Source: Avena insularis
Taxonomy: Eukaryota; Streptophyta; Magnoliopsida; Poales; Poaceae
Assembly: GCA_023614405.1 (NCBI GenBank)
Contig: CM042689.1
Span: forward strand, 310,969,132 to 311,033,131
Reading direction: 5' to 3'
DNA length: 64,000 nt
Position numbers and translations under genes: made by a program. The stretch's first letter is position 1. The number at the start of each line of letters is the position of its first letter. The notes below the pieces were generated by a model, which worked only from the letters and a program-made list of their open reading frames with translations, was not told where the DNA came from and did not search any database. Of this stretch, positions 32,101 through 43,281 are shown in pieces.

Positions 32101-35100
32101 TTTTTCATAGCTAGAGACTATACAACTTGTCCACTCAACAGATGGGCACAACTCTTTCAACCACAAAATAACATGTACTGCTATAATCATATTTCAAAAT
32201 TGAGTATTTTCAACAGGGCTATAGTAAATTTTGAAACTAAAGGCTTGATTATTTCAACAGGGCTATAGGTAATGCATCACCCTCTATTTCTGCTATTGCC
32301 GAGGGTCAATCTGCAGCACACAGGTTGTTCGAAATAATCAACAGAAAACCAAAGATTGACATCACCGACACTTCTGGAATAGTATTAGACGATATCAAGG
32401 GTGATATTGAACTCAACAATGTGTTATTTAGATACCCAGCAAGGCCTGAGCAGTTGATACTTGATGGGCTGTCGTTACAAGTACCTAGCGGTACTACAAT
32501 GGCTATAGTTGGAGAGAGTGGGAGCGGTAAATCAACATTACTTAGTCTGGTAGAGAGATTCTACGATCCACAGGCTGGTGAAGTGCTGATAGATGGAATC
32601 AACATCAAGACTTTAAAACTCCAGTGGATAAGAGGGAAGATCAGTCTTGTTAGCCAAGAACCATTACTTTTTATGACTTCCATCAAAGATAACATAACAT
32701 ATGGTAAAGAGGATGCTACGCTTGAGGAGATCAAGAGAGCAGCTGAGCTTGCAAATGCAGCAAACTTCATCGAAAAGTTGCCAGACGTACTTACAAAAAA
32801 CAACTTACCTTACTAAATTTTCCTGCAAATACTACTTATCTGACTTCCCCATTATACAGGCATATGAGACAATGGTTGGTCAGAGTGGTGCTCAGCTTTC
32901 TGGAGGACAGAAGCAAAGGATTGCCATTGCAAGAGCGATCCTTAAAAATCCAAGAATCCTTCTGTTGGATGAAGCTACTAGTGCTTTGGATGTAGAGTCT
33001 GAGCGAGTAGTTCAAGAAGCACTAAATCGGATCATGGTAGGGATAACTACACTCATTGTTGCTCACCGTATGAGTACAGTCAGAAATGCAGATTGCATAG
33101 CAGTGGTTCATCAAGGAAAGGTAATTGAACGAGGTAAGAGGCACTTCCATATGAGTAACTAGTGTATCTTCTTCCCTCAACCAATTAACCAGCGTGAATA
33201 AGAGTTTATTCAATTATTTTCCTTAAATTCATTTCTTACAGGTGCCCATGACCAGTTAATCAAGGATCCTGATGGAGCTTACTGTCAACTTACTCGGTTA
33301 CAACAGACCCATACTGAAAAAAAGAATGAGGTTCCATTTGTGTCAGGTTTAAGACTTAAAAGTACAAGTTTATCTTTGGAAAAATCAATCAGGGATTCTC
33401 CCAGGAGTAGAAGACAACACTCCGTAAAACCGCTTGGACTGTCTGGATCTGATGATTTGCACGGGGATGCTAATACCAGCAGACAGGAAAACAAGGAATG
33501 TGGTGATAGTGAAGCTGCTAAGGAAGCACCAATTGGGCGCCTTTTTATTCTTAATAAGCCAGAAGCACCAATTCTCTTGTTAGCTCTTATAGCTGCATTT
33601 GTGCACGGACTTCTTTTCCCATCATTTAGTATCATGATGTCAGGTGGTATAAGAACTTTCTACTATCCTGCACACCAACTTCGAAAAGATTCTAAGTTTT
33701 GGGCACTGCTTTGCCTTCTGATGGCAATCATTTCTCTGGTTTCAATTCAAATGGAATTTTTCTTATTTGGAATGGCTGGTGGAAAACTTATAGAACGTGT
33801 CCGAGCTTTGTGTTTCAAAAGCATCATGCATCAAGAGGTTTCTTGGTTTGATGACTCTTCTAATTCCAGGTTTGCTACTCTCTTTTTTTCACTGCAAGTA
33901 TATCTTTATCTCCAACAGTGTGGACATCAAGTTTTCCTTCTGACTTTTACAGCGGTGCACTTGGTGCAAGGCTGTCTGTTGATGCTTTGAACATCAGAAG
34001 CCTTGTAGGAGATAACTTGGCCATACTAGTGCAGTGTACAATAACACTTGTTTCTGGCTTCGCCATAGCATTTGTTTCTGACTGGAAGCTCACACTGATC
34101 ATCATATGTGTGATTCCTTTTCTGGGGTTGCAGAATTATATTCAAGTGAAGTTCTTGAAAGGGTTCAGTGAAAATGCTAAGGTGAAATCATAGAAAATCA
34201 TGTATTGAAAATAATAGCCTTTTTGTTTTAAATTAAATACGAGAAAATACTTTTCACATTAGATTAAGATGTGCACTTTTCCAAACATTGTGTGATTTTC
34301 CTTCTAGTAGTCACATATTCGAAGCTTACCGTAAACATACTATGGTCCTCTGAAGTATAAGTTACAAAATAAGCTCTTGCAACAAATTATTTCTGCAGGT
34401 TATGTATGAAGATGCAAGTCAAGTTGTGGCAGAAGCAATTGGCAGTATTCGAACTGTAGCATCTTTCTGTGCAGAGAAGAGAGTAATTACATTGTACAGC
34501 CAAAAATGCCAAGTTTCAATGAAACAGGGAATTAGAAGTGGAATTGTTGGAGGCCTCGGTTTCAGTTTCTCGAACCTAATGTTGTATCTGACATACGCTC
34601 TTTGTTTCTACGTTGGTGCACAATTTGTACATGAGGGCAAATCAACCTTTAAAGATGTTTTCAGAGTAAGATATGCACATTCATGTGAGCTTGTTTTATT
34701 GAATGACTTGACAAATCGTCTGGTACTTTGCAGGTATATTTTGCTTTGGTTTTCACAGCTTTCGGAATTTCCCAAACAAGTGGAATGGCATCAGATTCAA
34801 ACAAAGCTCGAGAATCCACAACATCCATACTAGCTTTGATAGATATGAGGTCCAAAATTAACTCAACTAGTGATGAAGGCATAAAGTTAGATAAAGTTGA
34901 TGGCAATATAGATTTCAACCGTGTAAGCTTCAAGTACCCATCCCGCCCAGATGTCCAAGTATTCAGCGACTTTACTTTGGGTATTCCTTCTGGAAAGGTA
35001 AATTTAAGTTGACATGACTTGTCGTTTTTTTTCTTATATTAAAGTTCAAATATTTTTCATTGCAAAAGGGGGAGAAAAGTATTTACTGTACCCGGTTTAC

Positions 35101-36456
35101 TGCCCGGTATGGAGATTAGAGCATGCTATAATGTACTACCTCCGTTTCAAAATATAAGCCTTTTTAGCAGTTCAATTTGAACTACTAGAAAGGCTTATAC
35201 TCCGTCTCAAAATAGATGTCGCAGGTTTGTCAAAATTTGAATGAATTTATATACTAAATAGTAGATTCATCCAAATTTTGACAAATCCAAGACATCTATT
35301 TTGAAACGGAGGGAGTATTATGGAACGGAGGTAGTACTACCGTGCCATACGTTTCAGAAGAGGGCATCAGCGACCTTGAACTTCTTTATTTCAACAAGAA
35401 TGACGGGAGGGACATCAAGGGATACACATAAAGTTTCTCGTATACTCCCAAGTGCTAGAATGCCCAGCCCATAACATAAGTTTCACAAAAATTATAGACA
35501 TGGAAACCAATTTCATCTTTCATTCAGCAAAGTTCTAACTTTAAACACCATGTACACAAGAACAAAAAGACACAATGAGATAAACTCAAAAAAATAAGAA
35601 GGCCAATAAAGGCGATAAGGCTACTATGTACTAAGAATTTTCTTTATCAGGTTCTCCATGGCATTAGTTTGATCCTCAATACATTCAATGTCAGCAGAAT
35701 GGAAGCACTGGACATTTCCCTAAAATGAAAATTACAAAGAACAACAATGAAATTTGTTTGCTTGTATATTTTCCTCTGTACTAATAGGTTTAAAACTGAT
35801 TTTCTATGCAGACTATTGCACTAGTTGGAGAGAGTGGCAGTGGCAAGTCCACAGTAATTGCTTTGCTTGAGCGATTCTATGATCCGGATTCTGGCACAAT
35901 CTCACTAGACGGAATAGAACTCAAAAACTTCACAGTGAGTTGGTTAAGAGACCAAATGGGACTGGTAAGCCAAGAACCAGTGCTTTTTAACGATACAATC
36001 CGTGCCAACATAGCATATGGAAAACACGGAGAAGCTACTGAAGAGGAGATTATCACTGTTGCCAAAGCAGCCAATGCTCATGAGTTTATATCGAGCTTGC
36101 CTCAAGGATACAACACAAATGTTGGAGAGAGGGGAACACAAATATCTGGTGGGCAGAAACAACGGATAGCTATCGCAAGGGCGATCTTGAAGAACCCTAG
36201 AATACTTCTTCTCGACGAGGCAACAAGTGCCTTGGATGCTGAATCAGAGCGTATTGTTCAGGACGCACTGGACCAGGTAATGGTCAGCAGGACCACCATT
36301 GTCGTAGCACACCGCCTGTCTACGATCAAAGGGGCAGATACAATCGCAGTCATCAAAGATGGTTTAGTTGCCGAGAAAGGAAAGCATGAATCCCTCATGG
36401 GCATCAAAGGTGGAGTTTATGCATCACTTGTCGAACTACACTCCAAGGTTGCATAA
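26112..36456 (+). CDS. ABC transporter subfamily B (MDR/P-glycoprotein type), full length
   Basis: Twelve exons join in frame to 1258 codons: 26112-26363, 30594-30648, 31032-31207, 31309-31530, 31626-31864, 32261-32786, 32860-33133, 33242-33869, 33953-34181, 34399-34665, 34734-34997, 35812-36456. All introns are GT-AG. Domain order is TMD1 (exons 1-6), NBD1, a Ser/Arg-rich linker (about residues 595-680), TMD2, NBD2. NBD1 has Walker [10 protein letters not shown] (399-407), Q-loop VSQEP, signature LSGGQ (503-507), Walker B ILLLDE (523-528) and His559. NBD2 has Walker A 1050-1058, signature ISGGQ (1155-1159), ILLLDE (1175-1180) and His1211. All catalytic residues are present, so it should be an ATP-driven plasma-membrane transporter. 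It looks closest to the plant ABCB4/ABCB11/ABCB21 group, whose members move auxin or alkaloids; the substrate here is inferred only. The start ATG (GCAATGGGAG) precedes a normal short N-terminus. Oddities are VAHRMST instead of VAHRLST in NBD1, and transposon-filled introns 1 and 11. Confidence 0.93.
26981..27140. mobile_element. Stowaway MITE in ABCB intron 1
   Basis: CTCCCTCCGTTTAGAAATAT and ATATTTCAAATGGAGGAAG are inverted termini flanked by TA. Internal arms (CTAGACACTTTTTAGTGTG / CACACTAAAAAATGTCTAG) fold back almost completely. Confidence 0.88.
28392..28739 (-). pseudogene. Captured or element-borne ORF in ABCB intron 1
   Basis: A 115-codon minus-strand frame ([16 protein letters not shown] at its start) with charged, helical sequence ([36 protein letters not shown]). 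It follows a GAGCATCTCTAACAGATCC terminus at 28113, similar to the TIR of the element at 23548. I recognise no domain. It is antisense to the ABCB transcript and sits in an intron, so an independent host gene is unlikely. Incomplete DNA-transposon cargo is the best reading. The other end of the element was not found. Confidence 0.35.
28875..29350. repeat. Degenerate GC-rich minisatellite in ABCB intron 1
   Basis: A unit of about 61-66 bp recurs near 28875, 28936, 28996, 29063, 29243 and 29308. Its core is GAGACGGGGACGACGCGG, then GCTGGCCGCGGCGCC, then GGAGGTGAGG and GGACCTC. The copies are diverged, and a non-repeat piece (about 29105-29220) separates the fourth and fifth. Confidence 0.7.
29791..30290 (-). 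mobile_element. LINE 3' fragment, minus strand, in ABCB intron 1
   Basis: Read on the minus strand, the piece ends ...TAAGACATAGTTTTTGCC, TTCG, TTT and a short A run (29791-29800), the typical 3' tail of cereal LINEs. The interior has no long frame and the 5' end is truncated near 30290. Flanking direct repeats were not identified. Confidence 0.45.
35134..35336. mobile_element. Outer Stowaway MITE in ABCB intron 11
   Basis: CTACCTCCGTTTCAAAATAT on the left and TTATGGAACGGAGGTAG on the right are Stowaway termini flanked by TA. The element is interrupted by a second Stowaway at 35198-35317. Confidence 0.8.
35198..35317. mobile_element. Inner Stowaway MITE nested in the outer one
   Basis: It runs from TACTCCGTCTCAAAATAG to CTATTTTGAAACGGAGGGAG plus TA, with long arms (AATAGATGTC / GACATCTATT, CAAAATTTG / CAAATTTTG). 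It is closely related to the MITE at 22942. The TA at each side is its target duplication within the older MITE. Confidence 0.82.
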
Positions 36457-38099
36457 GGAGATGTGCAGATATTTCTTGTTTCTTTCTTGTTTTCAGAACT
36501 ACAGGACAAAAAAAAATCATGTGGAATTTGGCATTACAGTATTTGCAATGTAAACTGTAAATCAATTTTAAGGCTAATCGCCAATAATTTTGGTTTTGTT
36601 TAGGCCCAAGATATCAGAGGTACAGATTGTCGTCAGCATGTGTTTCAGTTGTTCAGGGGTACCAGAGATCTATGCAATGATAGCACAAAAAATGCATCAT
36701 CCTAATCCTAGTCATTCAACAAGTATCTACAGTTAAAACTAAAGAATTGATGAAAAAGCAAACTATCTGCGATTCCCCTCTGACTGAAGTGTAGAACGGC
36801 GTACCGATGGTGCTGCGGGCGGGGTCTCCCACCTTTCATTCTGGATCATCCGACGCTAACCTAGCCTCGGCGCAGGAGTTGGTGCCCTCCGGCGGCTCCG
36901 TCATTCCTGCCCTGTGGGAGCCGCATTCGGCAGTCGGACATGGATCTGCCGCCGTCCCATACGAAGTGAAAATTGCAACCAGGGAGCCTCGTCGGCGTTC
37001 ATCCCGTCGCTGGAGAAGCTCCACAGCGGCGCGTAGGAGTGGCTCGGCAGGGACGCCAGGAACAGTTCATCCTCCTCTCGGCCGGTGGGCCTCCTACGCC
37101 GAGATTTGTTTTAGATTTGTCCACGAGATGTGTTTTTGGCCCATGTGTGCAAATGATTCTATTACTCCCTCTGAATTGTGTTGATTCAGTATAAAGTTAA
37201 ACTAAATCAGCGACATCGACAAGAAGTATGAAACTTCATAAAAAGTTAAATGTTAAACTAAATCAGCAACCCTTATTATGGACTGAAAACTGAAAGAATA
37301 TGTTGCGTAGACACTCTATGTTGGCAAAAGAAAAGAACATTTTATGCATCTCTTGTGACAAAATATATCCGTAAATAGTCTTGTTAGGCCTTCCACGTTG
37401 TAGCCCGTGCCTAGTACATTAAAACGCAGCCACGACATCACCTTGTCTAGGGAAAAAAATTAATCACCACTCTCGTAGTGTAGACTGTAGGGTACCACAT
37501 GTAGAAGAATACTAGGACACATAGGATAAACAAGCACATGTTGCCGTAGTGTAGGGAGGGAATAGGGAGGCATTTGCTGTTTGCAGTAGATGGATAGTAA
37601 TATTTTATTGGTTGTAGAAATGAGGCGTCAATGCTTCTATATATTTCGATGCCTAAATTTTTTATTTGGGCATTGGTCTTACAACGTGCGGGTACTGGCG
37701 GTTGGAGCCAGAAATCCATTGGGCACGGAAAAATTGCAACACCGTGAAAGGCCTTAGAGCATCAAATTTTGTCTTTTTACATGAGACATAAAAAGTATCC
37801 TTTTTTCCTTGAAAACTTGTGTGAGGACATAAAATAACCGATTGTACTGATAGCAATGTAATGATGTTAGGTGGAAGGTTATGGAGTTGCACTCCATAGT
37901 GCTTCAGGTATCCGCATGAAGGACACTGATGGTAGGAAGGAGAATCCCACTCGATGTGGGACTTGGTCATCACTTGTTCTCCGTATTAGGGATCGGACTA
38001 TCGTTCCCCGGTGATCACCCTCTAGACACTTTCAGCCTCTGAGTAGAGGAGGCCTTTCGCCTCCAGATTCATCAAATCCTTATCGATAAGCTTACAGGA
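36457..38099. other. ABCB 3' flank, mostly unassigned
   Basis: The 3' UTR is expected in the first few hundred bases; no canonical AATAAA is seen close to the stop, only AATAAT (36583-36588). 36807-37190 is GC-richer with overlapping frames and no recognisable protein. 37440-38099 shows nothing identifiable. Confidence 0.4.
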
Positions 38100-38365
38100 A
38101 AGCCACCATCCCTTGGGATTTTATTCTTGCTGGTGGCACCCTCTTCAGCTTTCATCTTGGCCTCCTCCTACTCCGCCAACGTCTTCTTCAGGCTCCGCCT
38201 TGACGTGGGCTTGCCGCGAGCTGCCGCCTTACACACATCAACCCTTTGCGACTATGTCTTGTGTTCGGTAGATGGATTGCCCTGTGATTTCACCTCACTT
38301 GGGTCCATCTAGGCTAGCGGTGTGTGGAAGAGAATTTCCTCTACCGATGGAGAGGGCGAGGACAT
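38100..38365 (-). pseudogene. Dead coding remnant with its own TATA box
   Basis: From ATG at 38365 the minus strand reads MSSPSPSVEEILFHTPLA, a stop, then MDPSEVKSQGNPSTEHKT, a stop, then VCKAAARGKPTSRRSLKK and a Lys/Glu-rich run to about 38100. On the same strand TATAAATA (38498-38505) lies about 135 bases upstream. The style resembles the Lys-rich accessory proteins spread with grass DNA transposons, but I cannot name a family. Three stops make it non-functional. Confidence 0.4.
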
Positions 38366-38511
38366 GGAGTGGTGGTTTCCAATGATAGCGTCACGGTGGT
38401 TCGCCAGAAAAGGTAGGGATATCGGGCGGCGGGCGGAGGAAGAAGAAGAAGCGGTAGGCACAGGGTGAGAATGAAGTTTTCACCATAGAGCTGCTGCTAT
38501 TTATACGCAAT

Positions 38512-39958
38512 GCGAGGAGATACCTGTGGCTAGATCTATAATAGGAATGCATCGTTGTGACCGTTAGATCACTCACACGTGCCCTAGAAAATGTACGGTA
38601 ATATCACTATGGATGATTTAACTATACAGATGCCTTAATTTCTAAACAATGAAAGAAGCACGATAATTACGATATGATTGTTCTATAAAATTTGAAGTAG
38701 CATCTTAAAATGGAAGAAACATTTTTTATGGTACGACAAATTCTTCAGGAGATATTCTCTAGAGTGACCGTTGAAACCCGAGTTCAGTTGACAATCCTGC
38801 TAATGTTCAGTCCGAGAGAAGATTTTATAGAGAACTTCAAGATCTTTCGTAGATCTTCCTTGCAGTTGAAGACGACAACAACAAAACTATCTGAGCTAGA
38901 CAGAGGAACGCGAAGATCTTGGAGTGCTCCGGAACCTACTGTTAGGGATATACTAAATCAAATACCGACAAATCCAGGTGGCCTATAGATGGTGGTTAGG
39001 CCTAACCAGGCAGCCTAGTTGTTGGTTGTCAGATGGAGGTCCAGCATCAGGGTACGGAAGGTGGCGTGCCAACGCCTAAGATGAAAGCCGGTGCCTTAGA
39101 GGTCAATACAATAGTTTATATATTAGTCTAGGACTCTGTACCAATCCCATGTAACTCTATATCTGTGTGCCTTTATAAGTTGGACTGTGGGAGCCTAAGC
39201 GCACAAACCTACACAATCCCTATAATCTTTGGCTTATTGCCGTTGTAGTTTATAATGATCTCGTCATTGTCGTGAGATATGAACTTGAGTAACTCGTGTT
39301 ACAATACTGTTTTGGTCGCTCACCGCATATCGTCCCTGGTATTCTAAACTCACTGTTAGAATCCCAAGTGGTGTACTAGTCAACAATATCACGATACTGG
39401 AGACGCTAAAGTAGATATGCAAGGACAAAACAATCATAGCACGACACCGAGATTTGGTAACGCAGTTCAACGATAACGCGTACATCTTCGGGGCATGTTT
39501 TACACGCATTCCTCCCCAGGTACTTGTCATATTACCGTCGATGACAAGACTGCCCAGGTGATACGACACATCAAAACTAGAAACGTCACACCAATCTAAT
39601 GCCCCTGCCATGGGCGCCAGACCATCCTCAAACTCGATCGTGTGTCTAACCTCCAGCTTGCATCTAGTCTATTTTTGCTACTCCAGGTATGCCTTTATAT
39701 CTTAGGACAGGTTATAGGTGTTCGACTACAACATGTAACATTTCGCTGATTAATTACAAGACTAACCGTAGTCTAACAGGTACACACATTCGACACATAT
39801 TTTCAACGATCACAAACTTGCCTGACAGTTTTAATCAGCGCCATTGTTTATGCTGGTCTAATTTGTTCTAACCGGAAGGTGGCAGGTACAAAAGTTAGTG
39901 AAGGGGCTTTGAATTCCATTGCTTTCACTTCGACCCAGTTGTTGTATACCAGGACTGC
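38512..39958. other. Unassigned sequence between pseudogene and LINE
   Basis: TGTTAGGGATATAC at 38940 looks like a copia LTR start, but I could not find a matching end or target duplication. The ORFs 38710-38988 (+) and 39264-39611 (-) match nothing I recognise. They may be old retrotransposon pieces. Confidence 0.35.
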
Positions 39959-39970
39959 TCAATCTCTGTT

Positions 39971-40378
39971 GTGCATCGCTCCCCATCGCCACGTTCCGCT
40001 TCTGCCTCGCTGCCGCAGCGCTCCAGAGGCCGCACATCGCCATCGGGTTCTCCTAGTACCCCAGGGGAGCAATATGGGGTGGGCGCGGGTGGACAGGGCC
40101 ACTACAACAGCCTGTCGGCCGGCCCTTCCTCGCCTTTGAACCATGCGGTTGACAACCTGCAGATCGTCCTTCGCCAGATCATGCAGCACATCGTTGATCC
40201 CCTCCTGCCCCTACCGGACGTGCAGCGTGGGCGGCGCCGCAGGCTGTTCGTCCCCGATGAGGTATGTCGGAGGAGCTCTCGCATTGCTTCCAGTGCGAAA
40301 GGGCAGCCTCTCTCCTCCATCAAGAAGGCCCAGAAAGTTTTGATGAGGAGGCTTGGTATCTGCGAGCTGGAAGGGTAG
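39971..40378 (+). pseudogene. LINE ORF1 C-terminal remnant
   Basis: The 135-codon frame reads LNHAVDNLQIVLRQIMQHIV, then a basic patch (RGRRRRLFVPDE), ending LGICELEG. It continues after the stop as LDKYKDFFKEPLPP and ALAKLFFLEATPGG, ending near 40500. Plant L1 ORF1 proteins are RNA-binding and often have a CCHC knuckle, which is not visible in this fragment. Its place directly before the endonuclease supports the call. Confidence 0.5.
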
Positions 40379-40540
40379 CCACCAACTGACTGCCTCGACA
40401 AATACAAGGACTTTTTCAAGGAACCACTTCCGCCGGTTCGCATCGAAGCGCTAGCTAAACTGTTCTTTCTTGAGGCAACGCCAGGAGGCATTTTTTGCTG
40501 ATCCCTGTCTGTAGTGGTGTGTAGCGGCAAACTGTTTCCA

Positions 40541-41860
40541 ATGGAATCACATAATGAGAATATTGTGGTGTGGAATCCGTGGGGTCTCAATGATCCCAAC
40601 AGAGGTACGATAGTTCAAAACGTGGTGGAGGACGCGGGCGCCTCCATCGTGTGCCTGTTGGAATCCAAGCTAGCGTCAGTGGATATTTTCACTATCATGC
40701 GGTTGCTGGGGCCTAACTTTGATGGGTTCGCAGTTCTTCCGGCGGTAAACACTTCTGGTGGTATTATTGTGGCTTGGCAGAGCAGTCATGTGCAGGTTGT
40801 TCGATCACAGATTGACACCTTATCAGTCACAATTGAGCTTTGTTTCCCTGCCGGGCTGACGTGGGCCTTGACCACTGTCTATAGGCCGACACAACCTGGG
40901 CTCAAAGATTAGTTTTTGGGCGAGATTCGTGCGGTGAGGGCTGCCTTCCAGGGGTGCTGGGCAGTTGCTGGTGATTTCAACCTCATCTTAGAGGCTGCTG
41001 ACAAAAACAACTCTAGGCTTGACAGGTGCATGATGGGGAAATTTAGGCGGCTGATTAACGACCTGGAACTTAGAGAGCAGGATCTTGTGGGAAGGCGCTA
41101 CACGTGGAGCAACGAGAGGAGTGCGCCCACGATGGAAAAGCTGGACCGTTGGTTCAGCACTATCGATTGGTACGAGGCGCACCCTGACTGCCTCTTGCAG
41201 GCGCTGTCTTCGTCCATGTCGGATCATTGCCCCGTCTTGATGTCCGCGAATGTCTCCTTCCAGCGGAAATCTCGCTTCCACTTCCAATCTTTCTGGCCAT
41301 CCCTTGCTGGTTTCCGTGAGGCAGTTGCGGCTGGGTCGTTTGCCGTGGATCAGCACCTATATCCCTTCATTGATCTCCACAATCGGTTGCGATCTACGGC
41401 AAGAGTTCTGAATAGGTGGAGTCAGTGGCGTGTGGGCAATGTCAAGGAGCAGATCTTACATGCTAATGAGGTTATATTCCAGCTTGATCAAGCCAAAGAT
41501 CGACGCTAGATGAATGAGGATGAGCTTTGGCTCAGGGGTCAGCTCAAGAAGAAGATCATGGGCTTGGCTTCTCTCGAGAGGACGATAGCGCGACAACAAT
41601 CACGTATCAACTGGTTGCAGGAGGGCGACGCCAACACTTCCTTCTTCCATGTCCATGCTAGCATCCGTAAGAAGCGCAACCACATTTTTCGCCTAAAGAA
41701 AGGGGATGCCATAGTCACTAATTCGGTGGAGATAGGGGACTTAGCCACTGAACACTTTGTTGAGCTTCTTGGTGAGCCGGTTCATAGGGACTTCTCTCTG
41801 AATCTGACCGCCCTCGGAGCAGGAAATTTGGGCAGCGGTCCGCAGCTTGCCCCTAGATAA
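40541..41860 (+). pseudogene. LINE ORF2: AP-type endonuclease remnant
   Basis: The frame begins MESHNENIVVWNPWGLNDPN and runs with stops near 40910 and 41507. It has the endonuclease/exonuclease/phosphatase motifs: W..RGL-like WNPWGLND, CLLESK (metal-binding Glu), VAGDFNLI (GDFN) and MSDHCPV (catalytic SDH). The following linker INWLQEGDANTSFFH is typical of plant LINEs before the RT domain. The enzyme would nick target DNA to start reverse transcription. The stops prevent a full-length ORF2 protein. Confidence 0.8.
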
Positions 41861-43248
41861 GGCACCAGGGCCCGACGGATTCTCGATCAGGTTCTATCAG
41901 TGCTGTCGGTCTACTGTCAGAGACGCTATCATGCGCGCAGTCACCTGCTTCGATTCAGCGGACAGCAGGGGTTTTGCTCGGTTAAATGAGGCCTTCATCA
42001 CTTTACTGCCCAAGAAAGAAGGCGTTGTGGAGGTAGGCGATTACAAGCCTATCAGTCTAGTTCACAGCATTGCAAAGATAGTATCTAAGGGCATGGCTTT
42101 GAGAATGGAGAAGCCGTTGCCGCAGTTGGTGGCGTAAAATCAAAGCGCTTTTGTCAAAGGGAGATCCATTCAAGACAACTTCTTCATGGTCCAACAGTCC
42201 ATCTGAATCCTCCACCGCTGGCGGACTCCGCCACTGATACTGAAGTTAGACATTGCTAAGGCCTTCGACTCTATGACATGGACCTTCTTACTCGAGGTGC
42301 TGCGACATTGTGGCTTCAGACCACGTTTCCTGGCAAGGCTGGCAGCGCTGCTACACTGCCAATACTCGCATCCTCATCAACGGAAGAACTAGGGAGAGGT
42401 GCTGGCATGCACGAGGCCTATGGCAAGGCGATCCGCTGTCCCCAACCCTGTTCATCCTCACGATTGGCGTCCTCAATGCGCTATTCCACCAGGCGGAAGA
42501 ATGGGGACTCTTCGCGCGCTTTGAACATGTTGGCATCCGCCATCGTCTTTCCCTCTTCGCCGACGATGTGGTGCTGCTGATCCAGCCTAAAGCAAAGGAG
42601 GCGGACGCTGCACTGCAGCTCATGCGTGCTTTTGGAGATGCATCTGGTATGAATTGCAACCTGAACAAAAGATCGGTCTCCCCAATCAGATGCCAGAACC
42701 TTGATCTGCCACCAACCTTGGACATTCTAGCTTTCCCCATCAGGTTGTTCCCCATTAAGTACCTGAGTCTGCCCCTTTCATTGCTATCCAAAAATGATCT
42801 GTAGCCCCCTTGTGGATAAGTTGGCGGGGCATGTACTAACGTGGAAAGCCTCCTTGCTGGAGAAGAGTGGAAGGTTAGTGTTGATGAACTCCACCCTGAC
42901 AGCCACAGTCATATATCATGCGCTATCTCTGCATCTGCCTCCCTGGTTATTCGACTGTGCCAACAAGCTGCTCCAAGGATTCTCTGGTCTGCTTTGACTG
43001 AAGCTAGACGAGGCCACTGCAAAGTTGCATGGGACATGGTCTGCTCGCCAAAAAATTATGGGGGCCTTGGAGTAAAGAACATAAGACTGATGAACATGGC
43101 TCTTCGTATGCGCAGGCGATGTGCGGAAATGACGGATAGTGAGAAACCGTGGCATGGTCTGCGCTTCTGCATTCCTGACGAAGCGGAAGATCTCTTCCGC
43201 GCAACGACTAAGTGCAAGCTGGGAAATGGCCACATGCTCAAATTCTAG
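41847..43248 (+). pseudogene. LINE ORF2: reverse transcriptase remnant
   Basis: RT motifs are spread over several frames: DKAPGPDGFSIRFY, NEAFITLLPKKEG, DYKPISLVHSIAKI, SAFVKGRSIQDNF, LKLDIAKAFDS, GLWQGDPLSPTLF, the catalytic FADDVVLL (about 42555) and KYLSLPLS. The C-terminal thumb-like part follows (NYGGLGVKNIRLMN, KLGNGHMLKF, then TDWWLNG). Frameshifts near 42290-42420 and 42800-43000 and several stops mark a dead copy. It ends 33 bases before the inserted LTR. Confidence 0.8.
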
Positions 43249-43281
43249 ACGGATTGGTGGCTCAATGGCTATAGTGTGGTG

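Larger units (their letters stand above)
39960..43281 (+). mobile_element. LINE (L1-type non-LTR retrotransposon), truncated by LTR E
   Basis: ORF1 C-terminus, endonuclease and reverse transcriptase remnants follow in order on the plus strand. The 3' end is cut at 43281 by a gypsy LTR. The 5' part of ORF1 is missing. Many frame breaks show it is old. Confidence 0.8.

Noticed and set aside
26112..36456. Two separate half-size ABC transporters
   Set aside because: Exon 8 spans the end of NBD1, the linker and the start of TMD2 in one open frame, and all 12 exons sum to a single frame without a stop.
38940..39303. Copia solo LTR starting TGTTAGGGATATAC
   Set aside because: No convincing right end or target duplication was found, so it is left as unassigned.
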